Position numbers and translations under genes: made by a program. A stretch of 64,000 bases of DNA, taken from the NCBI GenBank assembly GCA_021298155.1, contig JAJTEN010000002.1, positions 36,376 through 100,375 on the forward strand. Direction: 5' to 3'. Numbering within the stretch: position 1 is the first letter of the stretch; the number at the start of each line of letters is the position of its first letter. Origin of the DNA: Sphingobacteriales bacterium (lineage in GTDB: Bacteria > Bacteroidota > Bacteroidia > UKL13-3). Positions 48,303 through 58,847 of this stretch are shown in pieces. The notes below the pieces were generated by a model. It had not been told where the DNA came from. It saw only the letters and a list, made by a program, of their open reading frames with translations, and did not search any database.

Positions 48303-49190
48303 ATGAAATTAATTTTAATCATACTATTTTTTTTTATTTTTATTCAAAATTCTAATAGTCAGCATTCTAAAGATTATGAAATGATTGGCACGTTGCAATT
48401 AGCTACACAAGAAATCATTAGTTTTAAACTTACGTTTAAAGCAGATGAAGATGGAAAAATTGAGGGAACCAGCCTAACAGATATATTGGGTTCAGACCGA
48501 ACCGAAAGCACCATAAAGGGAAATATAAATTGGGAAAAGAAAATACTCTCCTTTCACGAGATAGAAAATATTAACACAAAATCACAAGCCGATAAGGCAA
48601 GCTTTTGCTACTTACAGGTAACCAACGCCAATATAAAAATGGTGAAAGGAAAAACCATTATCCAGGGAAAATTTACAGGAAAATACAGTGATGGAAAAAA
48701 TTGCGTAAACGGACAATTGTATTTAATTGGATCAGACTATATTAATGCATTGGCGAAAAAGCATTTGCATTCAGACTATGGTAAAAACAAAGATTCGCTG
48801 CTAAAAATGCAGCAGCAATTTGCAGATATTAGCGCTAAAGTAGGCAACAATTATTTACGCAGCAATGAAGCTTTGAGTCTTACTTGGAAGAGTGATGATA
48901 TCCTTATTGAAGTATGGGATGCTAGGCAGGCAGACAGTGATGAAATTGCTATTTATGTAAATGAGAAAAAAGTGATCGATTCGTTTATTATTAAAGCAGA
49001 AAAGAAAACCTTGGTTATTCCATTTCCTGAAAAAAGCGATGCGATTGTTCGGATACATGGATTGAGCGAGGGTAAATTTAGGCTATGTACTGCCAATCTT
49101 ACACTCCGAGATGGCCAAAATACTACCGATGTAGTTGCCATTATGAAGCAGGGAGAAAATGTTATTGTTAAACTTAAAAGAAATTTATAA
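48303..49190 (+). CDS. Secreted protein of unknown function
   Basis: Signal peptide, long ORF, coding-like composition. Confidence 0.5.
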   Translation: MKLILIILFFFIFIQNSNSQHSKDYEMIGTLQLATQEIISFKLTFKADEDGKIEGTSLTDILGSDRTESTIKGNINWEKKILSFHEIENINTKSQADKASFCYLQVTNANIKMVKGKTIIQGKFTGKYSDGKNCVNGQLYLIGSDYINALAKKHLHSDYGKNKDSLLKMQQQFADISAKVGNNYLRSNEALSLTWKSDDILIEVWDARQADSDEIAIYVNEKKVIDSFIIKAEKKTLVIPFPEKSDAIVRIHGLSEGKFRLCTANLTLRDGQNTTDVVAIMKQGENVIVKLKRNL

Positions 49191-49249
49191 TACTGTATTT
49201 ATTTAAAACTATTTATCGTTTTTACCCACTCGTATCTTACTTTAGCGCT

Positions 49250-49939
49250 ATGAAAAAACTTCATTTACTTGCACTTTTAGCCATAAGTGCCATGTTTCTT
49301 TTACCTGCTTGTACCTTTCAAAAACGTGTGCATAATCGAGGGTTTCATATAGATTGGAACGCAACTAAAAGTAGCACAAGAACAAAAGATATCGTTCAAT
49401 TACCAAAACTAAAGAAGCCTGCAATAAGCAAAGAATCAGAACTATCTATGCTTGATTCTATCCCAAAAGTAGTTGGCAATACAACGCCTGAACCCATACC
49501 ACAAACAATAATTGAAGCAGGTATAGGCGAACCCATACTATTGCCCCAAGCAAAAGAAGATTTTTTTAAAAAGGAATGGAATGTAAAGCAGGAAAAATAT
49601 AAAAAAATAGTTGCGCCTTTGGCCAAACAGGTAGAAAAAGAAATTAATATCTTGGCTATTTTCGGACTCCTATTCGGATTAATTAGTATTGGTTTAATCT
49701 TTGGAATATTCCTTTTCAGTACAGAATTATTTGCACTCTTCTCTATATTCCTAGGTGTTTTTTCTATCGTTTTAAGCGCCATTTCGCTACGCCAGTTTAG
49801 CACCAATCCAGAGCGCTGGGCGGGCAAAGGTATTGCCATTGCGGGTTTAATTTTAGGTATTACGGCTATTCTATTTTGGCTTTTAGTGTTTATGTTTTTA
49901 CTCATTTATATTTTATCCTTCGGTGGAGGAATCATATAA
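49250..49939 (+). CDS. Lipoprotein/membrane protein of unknown function (DUF4190-like C-terminus)
   Basis: Lipobox FLLPAC; terminal hydrophobic hairpins with ERWAGKGIAIAGLILGITAILFWLL. Confidence 0.5.
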   Translation: MKKLHLLALLAISAMFLLPACTFQKRVHNRGFHIDWNATKSSTRTKDIVQLPKLKKPAISKESELSMLDSIPKVVGNTTPEPIPQTIIEAGIGEPILLPQAKEDFFKKEWNVKQEKYKKIVAPLAKQVEKEINILAIFGLLFGLISIGLIFGIFLFSTELFALFSIFLGVFSIVLSAISLRQFSTNPERWAGKGIAIAGLILGITAILFWLLVFMFLLIYILSFGGGII

Positions 49940-50054
49940 CCCTATCGCATCTCAAACTTGGTTCAAACAGGGTAAATTATGCATAAAAACATAACTATAA
50001 TTTGCCTAATTAGCGGCTAAACTTATCTTCGCAAACCATTAATTAAATTAGGTA

Positions 50055-50930
50055 TTGGAAAAGCAAAAAGGAAAACTCATCTCTATTGGCGGAGCTGAAG
50101 ATAAAGGAACTGATTTAGAGCACGGTTTTGTGCAACGAAATCGCTTAAATTTTTTTGAACTAGGTATTCTAAAACGCATTGTGAATGAGGTTGGCGGAAC
50201 AGATAAACGCATTGAGGTAATTACCACCGCGTCTTCTATTCCTGACGAAGTTGGTGATAATTATTTAGATGCTTTTGGGAAAATTGGTTGCAATAATATT
50301 GGTATTCTATCTATCAGAAACCGCCAAGATGCTGCAAATGAAGAATACATTAACCGAATTAAAAACTGCGATGGGGTTATGTTTAGCGGTGGCGACCAAC
50401 TTCGCTTAACGTCTATCTTCGGTGGCACAGAAATTTATCAAATCTTACACGACCGACTTCAAACAGAAAGCTCTTTTATCATTGCCGGTACCAGCGCTGG
50501 TGCCATGGCCATGAGCAATACCATGATTTACCAAGGTAAAAGCGATTTAGCCCACTTAAAAGGTGAGGTTAAAATTACTACTGGATTAGCCTTTGTTGCA
50601 AACGTTATTATCGATTCTCATTTTGATAAACGTGGCAGGTTTAATCGTTTGGCTCAGGCGGTTGCCAGCAATCCACAATGCACGGGTATCGGACTCGGAG
50701 AAGACACGGGTGTTGTTATTACCAATGATAATGAATTAGAGGTAGTGGGCAGCGGAGCTGTAGTTATTGTTGATGGCAAAGATATTCAACACTCCAATAT
50801 CACAGATATTTCTGAGGGCGCTCCAATATCTATTGAAGGACTCAAGGTAAATATTTTGGTAAAAGGAAACGGCTACTTGCTTAAACAAAGGAAGTTCCAA
50901 CAAATAGCCGCTTCAGCAATAACAGAATAA
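50055..50930 (+). CDS. cphB: Cyanophycinase (TTG start)
   Basis: GKLISIGGAEDKG, SGGDQLRLTS, AGTSAGAMAMS catalytic Ser motif. Confidence 0.94.
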   Translation: MEKQKGKLISIGGAEDKGTDLEHGFVQRNRLNFFELGILKRIVNEVGGTDKRIEVITTASSIPDEVGDNYLDAFGKIGCNNIGILSIRNRQDAANEEYINRIKNCDGVMFSGGDQLRLTSIFGGTEIYQILHDRLQTESSFIIAGTSAGAMAMSNTMIYQGKSDLAHLKGEVKITTGLAFVANVIIDSHFDKRGRFNRLAQAVASNPQCTGIGLGEDTGVVITNDNELEVVGSGAVVIVDGKDIQHSNITDISEGAPISIEGLKVNILVKGNGYLLKQRKFQQIAASAITE

Positions 50931-50932
50931 AT

Positions 50933-52390
50933 TTATTTCCAGCCTCCACCCAAAGCTTTGTATACATTTACACGTGTTTGTAATTGTTTCTTGCGCACTT
51001 CAACCAATTCTATTCGCGCTTTTAAAGAGCTGTTTTGGGCAATAAGAACCTCTAAGTAATTCGCAGAACCTGTCATATATAAGTCTTTAGCAATCTCTGT
51101 AGCCTGAACCAATGCATTTACCTCGTTGCTTTTATGTTGGTGAATTTCTGCCAAATTTTTAATGGCAGCTAGTTCATTATTTACCTCTACATATGCATCC
51201 AAAATAGCTTTTTGATAATTATACAAGGCCTCTAATTGATTCGCATTAGCTATTTTAAACTGCGATTTAATGGCACTTCTATTAATAAGTGGTGCAGTTA
51301 AATTACCAATAAGTGCGTAGGCAAATGAAGCTGGATTTAAAAATAAATATTGGGTAGAAAATGCCTGAAAGCCAACAGTGCCATTGATGGCAAAAGAAGG
51401 ATAAAAAGCAGCGTTAGCAGCTTTTACATTGAGCTTTGCCGCTTCCACTTGTAAGGCGGCCTCCCGTAAATCTGGTCGGTTCTTGAGCAAATCTGATGGT
51501 ACCCCACTAATTAATAATTGCTCTTTATTATTTAAAAACAAAGCCTTATCGCGCGGCATTTCTTGCGGATATCTACCCAATAAGGCGTGTATAAAATTTT
51601 CTTGAACAATAATTTGCTGCTTTACTTCTACTTCTAAAGCAAGAGAGTTCAAATATTGCGCCTCAAATTGCTTTACAGCCAATTCCGTTGCAGCAGCAGC
51701 CTCTTTTTGAATCTTAATAATTTCATACGCCTCTTTCTGAATGCTGCTGGCAGTTCGCACAATGTCTAATTCAGTATCGAGCGCCAATAGGCCATAATAA
51801 GCATTAGCCACCTCTGCAATGAGTTGGGTATTTAATAGGTTCAAACCGTCTTTACTTGCCATGTATTTCAGCACAGATGCTTTTTTTCTATTCCGTAATT
51901 TCCCCCAAACATCTGCCTCCCAACTTGTCTGAAAACCCATAAAAAAGTCGGGTAAGTGCGTTGGAACAATTTGTCCAGGTGTCATAAATGTAGAGGCATT
52001 TCCTGCACCATCCATGGTATACAAGCCAAATTTTCTTTGCGCAGGCATTATAGACGCACTTATGTTTGGGAAAAGCAAACCTTTATTTAAATGAAGTTCT
52101 GCTTGTGCAATCTCAATTTTTTGCGCTCCAGATAAGAGTCTGTAATTATTTTTTAATGCCGTTTCTATTAGATTTACTAGCACGCTATCTTCAAAAAATG
52201 TTCGCCAATTTACCAAGTTCACGGCACTGCTGTCGTTAACCTGGTTAAAGTGCTTTGGCAAGTCTTGTATGGCTCTGTTTGATCCTAATTCTAGGGGTTT
52301 ACAAGCCAGTAAAAAACTGCCTAGTAAAAAGATTAGAACAAGGTTAAATATGCTATTTCTATACATGGTATTTCTCTCTTGATTTAACAA
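50933..52390 (-). CDS. Outer-membrane efflux lipoprotein (NodT/TolC family)
   Basis: Lipobox; DLLKNRPDLREAALQVEAAKLNVKAANAAFYPSF. Confidence 0.92.
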   Translation of the reverse strand: MLNQERNTMYRNSIFNLVLIFLLGSFLLACKPLELGSNRAIQDLPKHFNQVNDSSAVNLVNWRTFFEDSVLVNLIETALKNNYRLLSGAQKIEIAQAELHLNKGLLFPNISASIMPAQRKFGLYTMDGAGNASTFMTPGQIVPTHLPDFFMGFQTSWEADVWGKLRNRKKASVLKYMASKDGLNLLNTQLIAEVANAYYGLLALDTELDIVRTASSIQKEAYEIIKIQKEAAAATELAVKQFEAQYLNSLALEVEVKQQIIVQENFIHALLGRYPQEMPRDKALFLNNKEQLLISGVPSDLLKNRPDLREAALQVEAAKLNVKAANAAFYPSFAINGTVGFQAFSTQYLFLNPASFAYALIGNLTAPLINRSAIKSQFKIANANQLEALYNYQKAILDAYVEVNNELAAIKNLAEIHQHKSNEVNALVQATEIAKDLYMTGSANYLEVLIAQNSSLKARIELVEVRKKQLQTRVNVYKALGGGWK

Positions 52391-52391
52391 T

Positions 52392-55300
52392 TTATTTTAT
52401 TGCACTTCTGTTTACTATACGTTCAGAAATGCTGGCAAAAATGTAATACAAACCTGGAATGATAATTACACCAAACACAGTTCCAAAAAGCATTCCTCCT
52501 GCCGCTGCAGTTCCTATGGTTCTGTTGCCAATGGCTCCAGCGCCGCTGGCTAACATCAGCGGAATGAGTCCAGCAATAAAGGCAAAGGAGGTCATTAAAA
52601 TTGGCCTTAACCTAGATTTAGATCCCTCAATTGCCGCTTCAAATGGACTTAATCCTTCTTTCTGCTTAAGAATAGCAAACTCAACAATTAAAATGGCATT
52701 TTTACCCAATAATCCTATGAGCATAACCAATGCCACTTGCGCATAAATATTATTCTCTAAACCAAGAACATACAACAAGAAAAACGAGCCAAAAATGCCA
52801 GTTGGCAGAGATAAGATTACAGGAAGTGGAAGCAGAAAACTCTCGTACTGGGCAGATAATAGTAGGTAAACAAAAATTAAACAAATAATAAAAATAAATA
52901 TAGCCTGATTTCCAGCTAAAATCTCATCGCGGGTCATGCCACTCCAAGCATAGGCAAAACCTCTTGGTAATTTTTCATCACCAACTCTTTTTATGGCTTC
53001 AATTGCTTCGCTGCTGCTATAGCCTGGTGCAGGTTCGCCATTTACCATTGCAGAGGTATACATATTGTAGCGGGTAAGTTGTTCCGGACCATAAACTCTT
53101 TCCATTCTTACAAAGGCAGAATAGGGAACCATCTCTCCAGATTTATTCTTGGCATATAACTTCAATATGTCCTGAGCTTGCGCCCTGTAATTTGGTTCAG
53201 CCTGAACCATTACTTTGTACATTTGCCCAAATTTAATAAAGTTAGTGGCGTAAAAACTACCTATTAGCGATTGTAAATTATCCATTGCCTCCTCAATTGA
53301 AATGCCTTTTTGGGCAGCCATCTCTCGATCTACGTGAATAATGTATTGCGGAAAAGTAGCATCAAACGAAGAGAATGCCGATTTAATTTCTTTTTGAGTA
53401 TTAAGTTCCTTTAAAAAATCATTAGCCACTTTTTGCGTGTATTGTAAATCGCCTTTGCCGGTTTTATCTTGTATCCTAAACTCAAAACCACTCGCATTTC
53501 CATAACCTGGCACAGCAGGTGGTGGGAAGTATTGAATGCTGGCATCGGTAATATGTTTGGTTTTTTCTTCAACCAATTGAATTACTTCTTTAACGGTTTC
53601 TTTTCTATCGCTCCATGGTTTTAAGCTTATAGTACCCATACCAAATGAAGCTCCCGAACCATCCGTTAACAAACTAAATCCAGCCAAAGCAGATACCGAT
53701 TCTATAGCTGGAATATCTTTTATAGAACGCTGAATTTCATCCATAACTTGTTCAGTTCTTTCAATGGTAGAACCCGCAGGAGTTGTAACATTGGCATAAA
53801 TAGTGCCTTGGTCTTCAGTTGGAATAAAGCCAGATGGGAGAATGTTAACCAAGCCAATAGTTCCAATTGAAAATGCCAATAACATTAAAACAGTAATAAT
53901 TCTTCTATTTATTATTTGAGTTAATAGCTTAATATACTTATTCGACAATTTTTCATATTGAATATTAAAAAGTGTAAAAAAATTATTGAGCCAATTTTTC
54001 TTTTTTCGAATGGTATGTGTGTTTTTTAGCATAATAGAACATAAGGCTGGAGTTAGTGTTAAGGCATTAACTCCAGAAATTACAATGGCAATAGCCATAG
54101 TAATAGAAAACTGTCGATAAAAAACACCTACAGGTCCATTCATAAAGGCAACGGGAACAAACACTGCCGACATTACCAAGGTAATAGCCACAATAGCCCC
54201 GCTTATCTCCTTCATAGATTTTATGGTAGCTGTTTTGGCGTCTACATGATATTCTTCCATTTTAGCATGCACAGCCTCAACAACTACAATAGAATCATCT
54301 ACCACAATTCCAATGGCCAAAACCAAGGCAAAAAGGGTTAACAAATTAATAGAGAAGCCAAAGAGTTGCATAAAGAAAAAAGTACCTATCAAAGATACGG
54401 GTACTGCAATAGCTGGAATTAAGGTTGATCGCCAATCTTGTAAGAAAATAAACACAACCAATGCCACCAAAAGGAATGCTTCTAATAAGGTTTTTATAAC
54501 CTCATGAATAGAGGCATCTAAAAAGCGAGAAACATCATAACTAATGGTATAATCCATGTTTGGCGGAAAAGTGGTTCTTTTGAGTTCGGCCAACTTACTT
54601 TTTACATTGGCAATTACTTCACTAGCGTTTGAACCAGGTCTCTGTTTTAAAATAATAGCAGCAGATGGTTTACCATTTTCTTTAGAAAGCACATCGTAAT
54701 CGAGCGATCCAAATTCAATTTCTGCTACATCTTTTAAGCGAAGAAATTCCCCACTGGCATTCGCTTTTAAAATGATGTTTTCATAATCAATTTTCTCAGT
54801 GTATTTACCAGTATATTTAATTACATATTGCAATGATTGCGCCTTTCTGCCAGAACTCTCACCTACCTTACCCGGAGCAGCCTCTACATTCTGACTTCGC
54901 AAGGCTGCAATAACATCGGCTGCAGAAATTTCGTAGGTAGCTAATCTATCCGGTTTGAGCCAAACGCGCATAGAATATTCTCTTTGTCCCATGATATCCG
55001 CAAATCCAACTCCGTTTATCCTTTTGAGTTCAGCCAATACGTTGATATCAGCAAAATTGTAAATAAACTTTTCATCTAGTGTTGAATCTGTACTTACCAA
55101 GTTTAAGTATAACAACATGCTGTTCACTTCTTTCTCTGTTACTACCCCAGCTTTAATAACCTCTTCTGGCATTTCATCGAGCACTGTAGTTACTCTGTTT
55201 TGTACATTAACCGCAGCTACATCTGGATTTGTTCCTACTTCAAAATACACCTGAATAATACTCGTGCCATCGTTACCCGATACAGAGGTCATGTATGTCA

Positions 55301-55523
55301 TACCAGGAACACCATTTATCGCTCTTTCTATGGGTGTAACTACTGCCTTAGCACATACCTCTGCATTGGCTCCAGTATATTTAGTGGTAACAGTAACCGC
55401 AGGTGGAGCAATATCTGGATACTGCGTAACGGGCAACTGAGTGAGCGATAATAAACCCATTAATAAAATTATAACCGACACCACAATAGATAATACCGGT
55501 CTATGAATAAATTTTTCTACCAT
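52392..55523 (-). CDS. RND efflux permease (HAE1/AcrB type)
   Basis: VEKFIHRPVLSIVVSVIILLMG; GIVVDDSIVVVEAV; PVAFMNGPVGVFYRQF. Confidence 0.95.
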   Translation of the reverse strand: MVEKFIHRPVLSIVVSVIILLMGLLSLTQLPVTQYPDIAPPAVTVTTKYTGANAEVCAKAVVTPIERAINGVPGMTYMTSVSGNDGTSIIQVYFEVGTNPDVAAVNVQNRVTTVLDEMPEEVIKAGVVTEKEVNSMLLYLNLVSTDSTLDEKFIYNFADINVLAELKRINGVGFADIMGQREYSMRVWLKPDRLATYEISAADVIAALRSQNVEAAPGKVGESSGRKAQSLQYVIKYTGKYTEKIDYENIILKANASGEFLRLKDVAEIEFGSLDYDVLSKENGKPSAAIILKQRPGSNASEVIANVKSKLAELKRTTFPPNMDYTISYDVSRFLDASIHEVIKTLLEAFLLVALVVFIFLQDWRSTLIPAIAVPVSLIGTFFFMQLFGFSINLLTLFALVLAIGIVVDDSIVVVEAVHAKMEEYHVDAKTATIKSMKEISGAIVAITLVMSAVFVPVAFMNGPVGVFYRQFSITMAIAIVISGVNALTLTPALCSIMLKNTHTIRKKKNWLNNFFTLFNIQYEKLSNKYIKLLTQIINRRIITVLMLLAFSIGTIGLVNILPSGFIPTEDQGTIYANVTTPAGSTIERTEQVMDEIQRSIKDIPAIESVSALAGFSLLTDGSGASFGMGTISLKPWSDRKETVKEVIQLVEEKTKHITDASIQYFPPPAVPGYGNASGFEFRIQDKTGKGDLQYTQKVANDFLKELNTQKEIKSAFSSFDATFPQYIIHVDREMAAQKGISIEEAMDNLQSLIGSFYATNFIKFGQMYKVMVQAEPNYRAQAQDILKLYAKNKSGEMVPYSAFVRMERVYGPEQLTRYNMYTSAMVNGEPAPGYSSSEAIEAIKRVGDEKLPRGFAYAWSGMTRDEILAGNQAIFIFIICLIFVYLLLSAQYESFLLPLPVILSLPTGIFGSFFLLYVLGLENNIYAQVALVMLIGLLGKNAILIVEFAILKQKEGLSPFEAAIEGSKSRLRPILMTSFAFIAGLIPLMLASGAGAIGNRTIGTAAAGGMLFGTVFGVIIIPGLYYIFASISERIVNRSAIK

Positions 55524-55533
55524 ACTAATACGC

Positions 55534-56643
55534 CTATTTTGCCTGTAATGCTTTAATGATAGTTATTGGGTTAATCATTTCAGGTATTATCTCATCTCCT
55601 TCTTTCACATTCTGAATACCTTCATATAAAATAATATCATCTACACTTAAACCTGCATCAATGAGATATAAATGAGGTAAACGCATGCCAATATGAATAT
55701 TTCGTGTTCTAATTTTATTGTCTTTGTCTACCACAAACACATAAAATTTATCCTGAATTTCGAAGGTGGCCTTTTGTGGAATAAGCAGGACTTTCTTCAG
55801 CTCATTTTTGATAAGTACTTTGGCAGAGGCCCCGTGTTTTAATACCATTTCTGGATTAGGAAATATGGCTCTAAATGCAATAGTACCGGTGTTTCTGTCA
55901 AATTCACCTTCTATGGTTTGAATTTTTCCAGGATATTTATGTCTGCTATTATCTGCCAATTGCAATAAAATATCTTGCTCGCTAAGCTTCCGCTCCATAT
56001 ACTTCAGATATTCTTTTTCTGATACATTAAAATAGGCATAAACCTCCTTATTATTAGATAAAGTTGTCAGTAAGGTTCCTTCGTCTATTAAACTGCCAAC
56101 CTTATATGGAATCCTATGTATTGTTCCCGAAAAGGGGGCTTTTATTTGTGTGTGCGATAAATGTAACTTAGCAGTAGCTTCATGAGATTTCGCTTCTTCT
56201 ACCTTGGCCTCCAAAGCTTCTAAATTGGCTTCAGCCTTTTCTAATTCAGTTTTAGAAACAATTTTTTTTCCAAACAATAGTCTTTTGTTTTGCAACTCTA
56301 ATTGCGCCGTTCGCATTTCGGCAATGGCAGATTTTACAAGGGCTTTTGCTTTAATCAATTCTTCCTTATAAAATGAACTACTTAAACTAAACATCAACTG
56401 TCCTTCTTGTACAGTTTTACCTTCGTCTAAATGATTTTTCTCTATATAGCCTTTAACTCGGGTTCTAATTTCAATGTTTTGAACCGAGTGTATTTCTGCT
56501 ATGTATTCGCTGTAATAGCTAGTATCTCTATATACTGGCTTAGTAACAGGATATTTGTTCGATTGTATAGTATTGTTATCGCTTTCATTACAAGCCAATA
56601 AAAGCAAGCTCGCACACAATGCAAGGATTGAATTTTTTTTCAT
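55534..56643 (-). CDS. RND efflux periplasmic adaptor (MFP)
   Basis: Lipobox; IEIRTRVKGYIEKNHLDEGKTVQEGQLMF...IKAPFSGTIHR. Confidence 0.93.
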   Translation of the reverse strand: MKKNSILALCASLLLLACNESDNNTIQSNKYPVTKPVYRDTSYYSEYIAEIHSVQNIEIRTRVKGYIEKNHLDEGKTVQEGQLMFSLSSSFYKEELIKAKALVKSAIAEMRTAQLELQNKRLLFGKKIVSKTELEKAEANLEALEAKVEEAKSHEATAKLHLSHTQIKAPFSGTIHRIPYKVGSLIDEGTLLTTLSNNKEVYAYFNVSEKEYLKYMERKLSEQDILLQLADNSRHKYPGKIQTIEGEFDRNTGTIAFRAIFPNPEMVLKHGASAKVLIKNELKKVLLIPQKATFEIQDKFYVFVVDKDNKIRTRNIHIGMRLPHLYLIDAGLSVDDIILYEGIQNVKEGDEIIPEMINPITIIKALQAK

Positions 56644-56701
56644 TAATCTATTAAAATGCTGTGAAAATTTGGGGTAAAAAGGCTTTGGGGAAAATCAACA
56701 A

Positions 56702-57055
56702 TTAGTGCTTGGGAGGCGGACTAACAATTCCAATTGGAATCTTATTTTGATTTGTTTGTTTATCAGATAAATTTAAAATGCAGTTATTCAAATGCGATTG
56801 AACCAGAATAGGCGTGATATCAGACAAAACCTCTTTTTCATCTAAATTCTCCATAAGAAATTGAGCGCTTGTAGCATGGTGATGCAATAAAACAGCACTT
56901 TCTGAATGGCTTTGAAATTGATTAAATGCTGTTTCATGCACCTCATTAATACACTTTGTTAATTCAATATGTGAAATTCGTGCTTGTACGTCACCCGTTT
57001 TTGCAACAATGCAGGTGAAAATAGTGAAAACAATATGTTTTAAGATGCGACTCAA
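56702..57055 (-). CDS. Small secreted protein of unknown function
   Basis: Hydrophobic N-terminus; 58 nt upstream of the adaptor gene, same strand. Confidence 0.45.
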   Translation of the reverse strand: MSRILKHIVFTIFTCIVAKTGDVQARISHIELTKCINEVHETAFNQFQSHSESAVLLHHHATSAQFLMENLDEKEVLSDITPILVQSHLNNCILNLSDKQTNQNKIPIGIVSPPPKH

Positions 57056-57126
57056 TGCTATTCTTTTCTGCAGTTAAACTGCAAATGTATAGCATTTAAC
57101 CAAATTTTAATGGGATTGTTTGCTTG

Positions 57127-58065
57127 CTACTTATAAATTTCGGTAACTATAGGTTTACCAGCAAATTGAAATGCCCTATACATGCCTTCCGAATTAAAAG
57201 TGAGTGATAAATTCCCAAAGGAATCAACAGCAATTAAACCTCCTTCTCCTCCCATTTTAACCAACTTATCTTGCACTACCACTTGGCAAGCTTCACTTAA
57301 ACTTAGCCCTTTGTATTCCATTAAGCAAGATACATCATACGCTACTACGGCACGTATAAAATATTCTCCATGCCCGGTGCAAGAAACTGCACAGGTTCTA
57401 TTGTTGGCATAAGTACCCGCTCCAATAATGGGTGTGTCGCCAACTCTGCCAAATTTCTTATTAGTCATCCCGCCCGTGCTGGTAGCTGCCGCTAAATTTC
57501 CGTGTTGATCTAATGCTACAGCCCCAACCGTCCCAAATTTTTTCTCGCCTTGTTCTGTTTTATCTGTATGATCCAACTGATAGGTGTCGCTATCTTTTAC
57601 ACCTTGCCATTGCTTATAACGTTCATCAGTAAAAAAATAGGCATCCTCCTCCATCTGTAAACCTTGGTTTCTCGCAAAATACTCAGCCTCTTTACCACTC
57701 AAATATACATGGCCCGATTTTTCCATCACCAATCTTGCCAATGCAATAGGATTTTTTACGTTTGATATGCCACTTACCGCACCCGCATTTAGGTTCAAAC
57801 CGCACATAATTGAAGCATCCATTTCATGACACCCTTTATTGGTAAAAACTGCGCCTTTACCTGCATTAAAAAGCGGGAAATTTTCAAGTGAAATTACAGC
57901 AGCTTCCACAGCAGCTAAGCTGCTTCCGCCTTTTTCTAAAATAGCAGAACCTTGCTGAATGGCCTCGGTTAAAGCAGCTCGATAAACCAATTCTTTTTGA
58001 GGTGTCATCAGCGCAGGGAGAATAGTGCCTGCACCTCCGTGTATGGCTATAGAGAATTTTTTCAT
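57127..58065 (-). CDS. Isoaspartyl peptidase / L-asparaginase (plant-type, Ntn hydrolase)
   Basis: SIAIHGGAGT; autocleavage/catalytic FGTVGAVALD; TSTGGMTNKKFGRVGDTPIIGAGTYA. Confidence 0.94.
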   Translation of the reverse strand: MKKFSIAIHGGAGTILPALMTPQKELVYRAALTEAIQQGSAILEKGGSSLAAVEAAVISLENFPLFNAGKGAVFTNKGCHEMDASIMCGLNLNAGAVSGISNVKNPIALARLVMEKSGHVYLSGKEAEYFARNQGLQMEEDAYFFTDERYKQWQGVKDSDTYQLDHTDKTEQGEKKFGTVGAVALDQHGNLAAATSTGGMTNKKFGRVGDTPIIGAGTYANNRTCAVSCTGHGEYFIRAVVAYDVSCLMEYKGLSLSEACQVVVQDKLVKMGGEGGLIAVDSFGNLSLTFNSEGMYRAFQFAGKPIVTEIYK

Positions 58066-58080
58066 GGCTCTAGTTGGTGC

Positions 58081-58836
58081 TTACCATTCAGCCGTAGGAT
58101 CATACCTAAATACTTCGCTCATTTCTTCAACCAATGGCGCCAAATGCTCCGTATGCATGCCTTTTCTACCTCCAAAAACAGGATTCCAAGTATCACTTGT
58201 TGGTATACTTAAACCCGCTTTCATCAAAATAGGTGTAATATTAGCTAACCATCTTTCTTGTAAACTTTCTTCTCCAATAAATACATTTTCTGCCACTAAA
58301 ATATCCTCATGTGCGCTTGGTTCAAACATACCTAATGCATAATTCCAGGCATAGTTTAGGGCATTTTGCATTTTAGCATGACTCTCTTCATTGGCTGAAC
58401 CCAATTTTACAACCCATGTATTGGCATGAAAAACGTGATATTTTAACTCGCCTTTTACCTTACGTGCAACCTTAGCAAGTGGCTCATAAGATGAATTGGC
58501 TAATGTTTCAAATCGCAATTGATCTGCATGGTCATATAAAAAATGACGCATTAAACTAAAATCGTATTCTCCATTTGGTAATTCAAGCAATTGCGCATTG
58601 TGAAACTGATTGGCATTTCTGGTAAAAGCAACTGTATCTGGTTCCTGCTCTCCCAAATCATTTAACAATACATACAAGGCTTGTGCCTGCCCTATTTTGT
58701 CTTGTGCCATACTACTAAATGAAATATCTTCTTCCAATATCGGACCAAGACCCGTCCATTCACTGTTTCTATGTCCAATTATTAGCAAGTCGTCTGCCAT
58801 TTTATAAAGGAGTTCTTTAATCGCTTCTGTATTCAT
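58081..58836 (-). CDS. paaC: 1,2-phenylacetyl-CoA epoxidase subunit PaaC
   Basis: LLYKMADDLLIIGHRNSEWTGLGPILEEDISFSSMAQDKIGQA. Confidence 0.94.
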   Translation of the reverse strand: MNTEAIKELLYKMADDLLIIGHRNSEWTGLGPILEEDISFSSMAQDKIGQAQALYVLLNDLGEQEPDTVAFTRNANQFHNAQLLELPNGEYDFSLMRHFLYDHADQLRFETLANSSYEPLAKVARKVKGELKYHVFHANTWVVKLGSANEESHAKMQNALNYAWNYALGMFEPSAHEDILVAENVFIGEESLQERWLANITPILMKAGLSIPTSDTWNPVFGGRKGMHTEHLAPLVEEMSEVFRYDPTAEW

Positions 58837-58847
58837 ACCTGTAAATA

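Noticed and set aside
49396-49905. 169-aa minus-strand ORF
   Set aside because: Entirely antisense to the 49250..49939 gene, with no start context or motif.
52392-55523. RND permease as a metal-specific (HME) pump
   Set aside because: Motifs and overall sequence read as the HAE1 multidrug type; no metal-site evidence apart from the His-containing neighbour.
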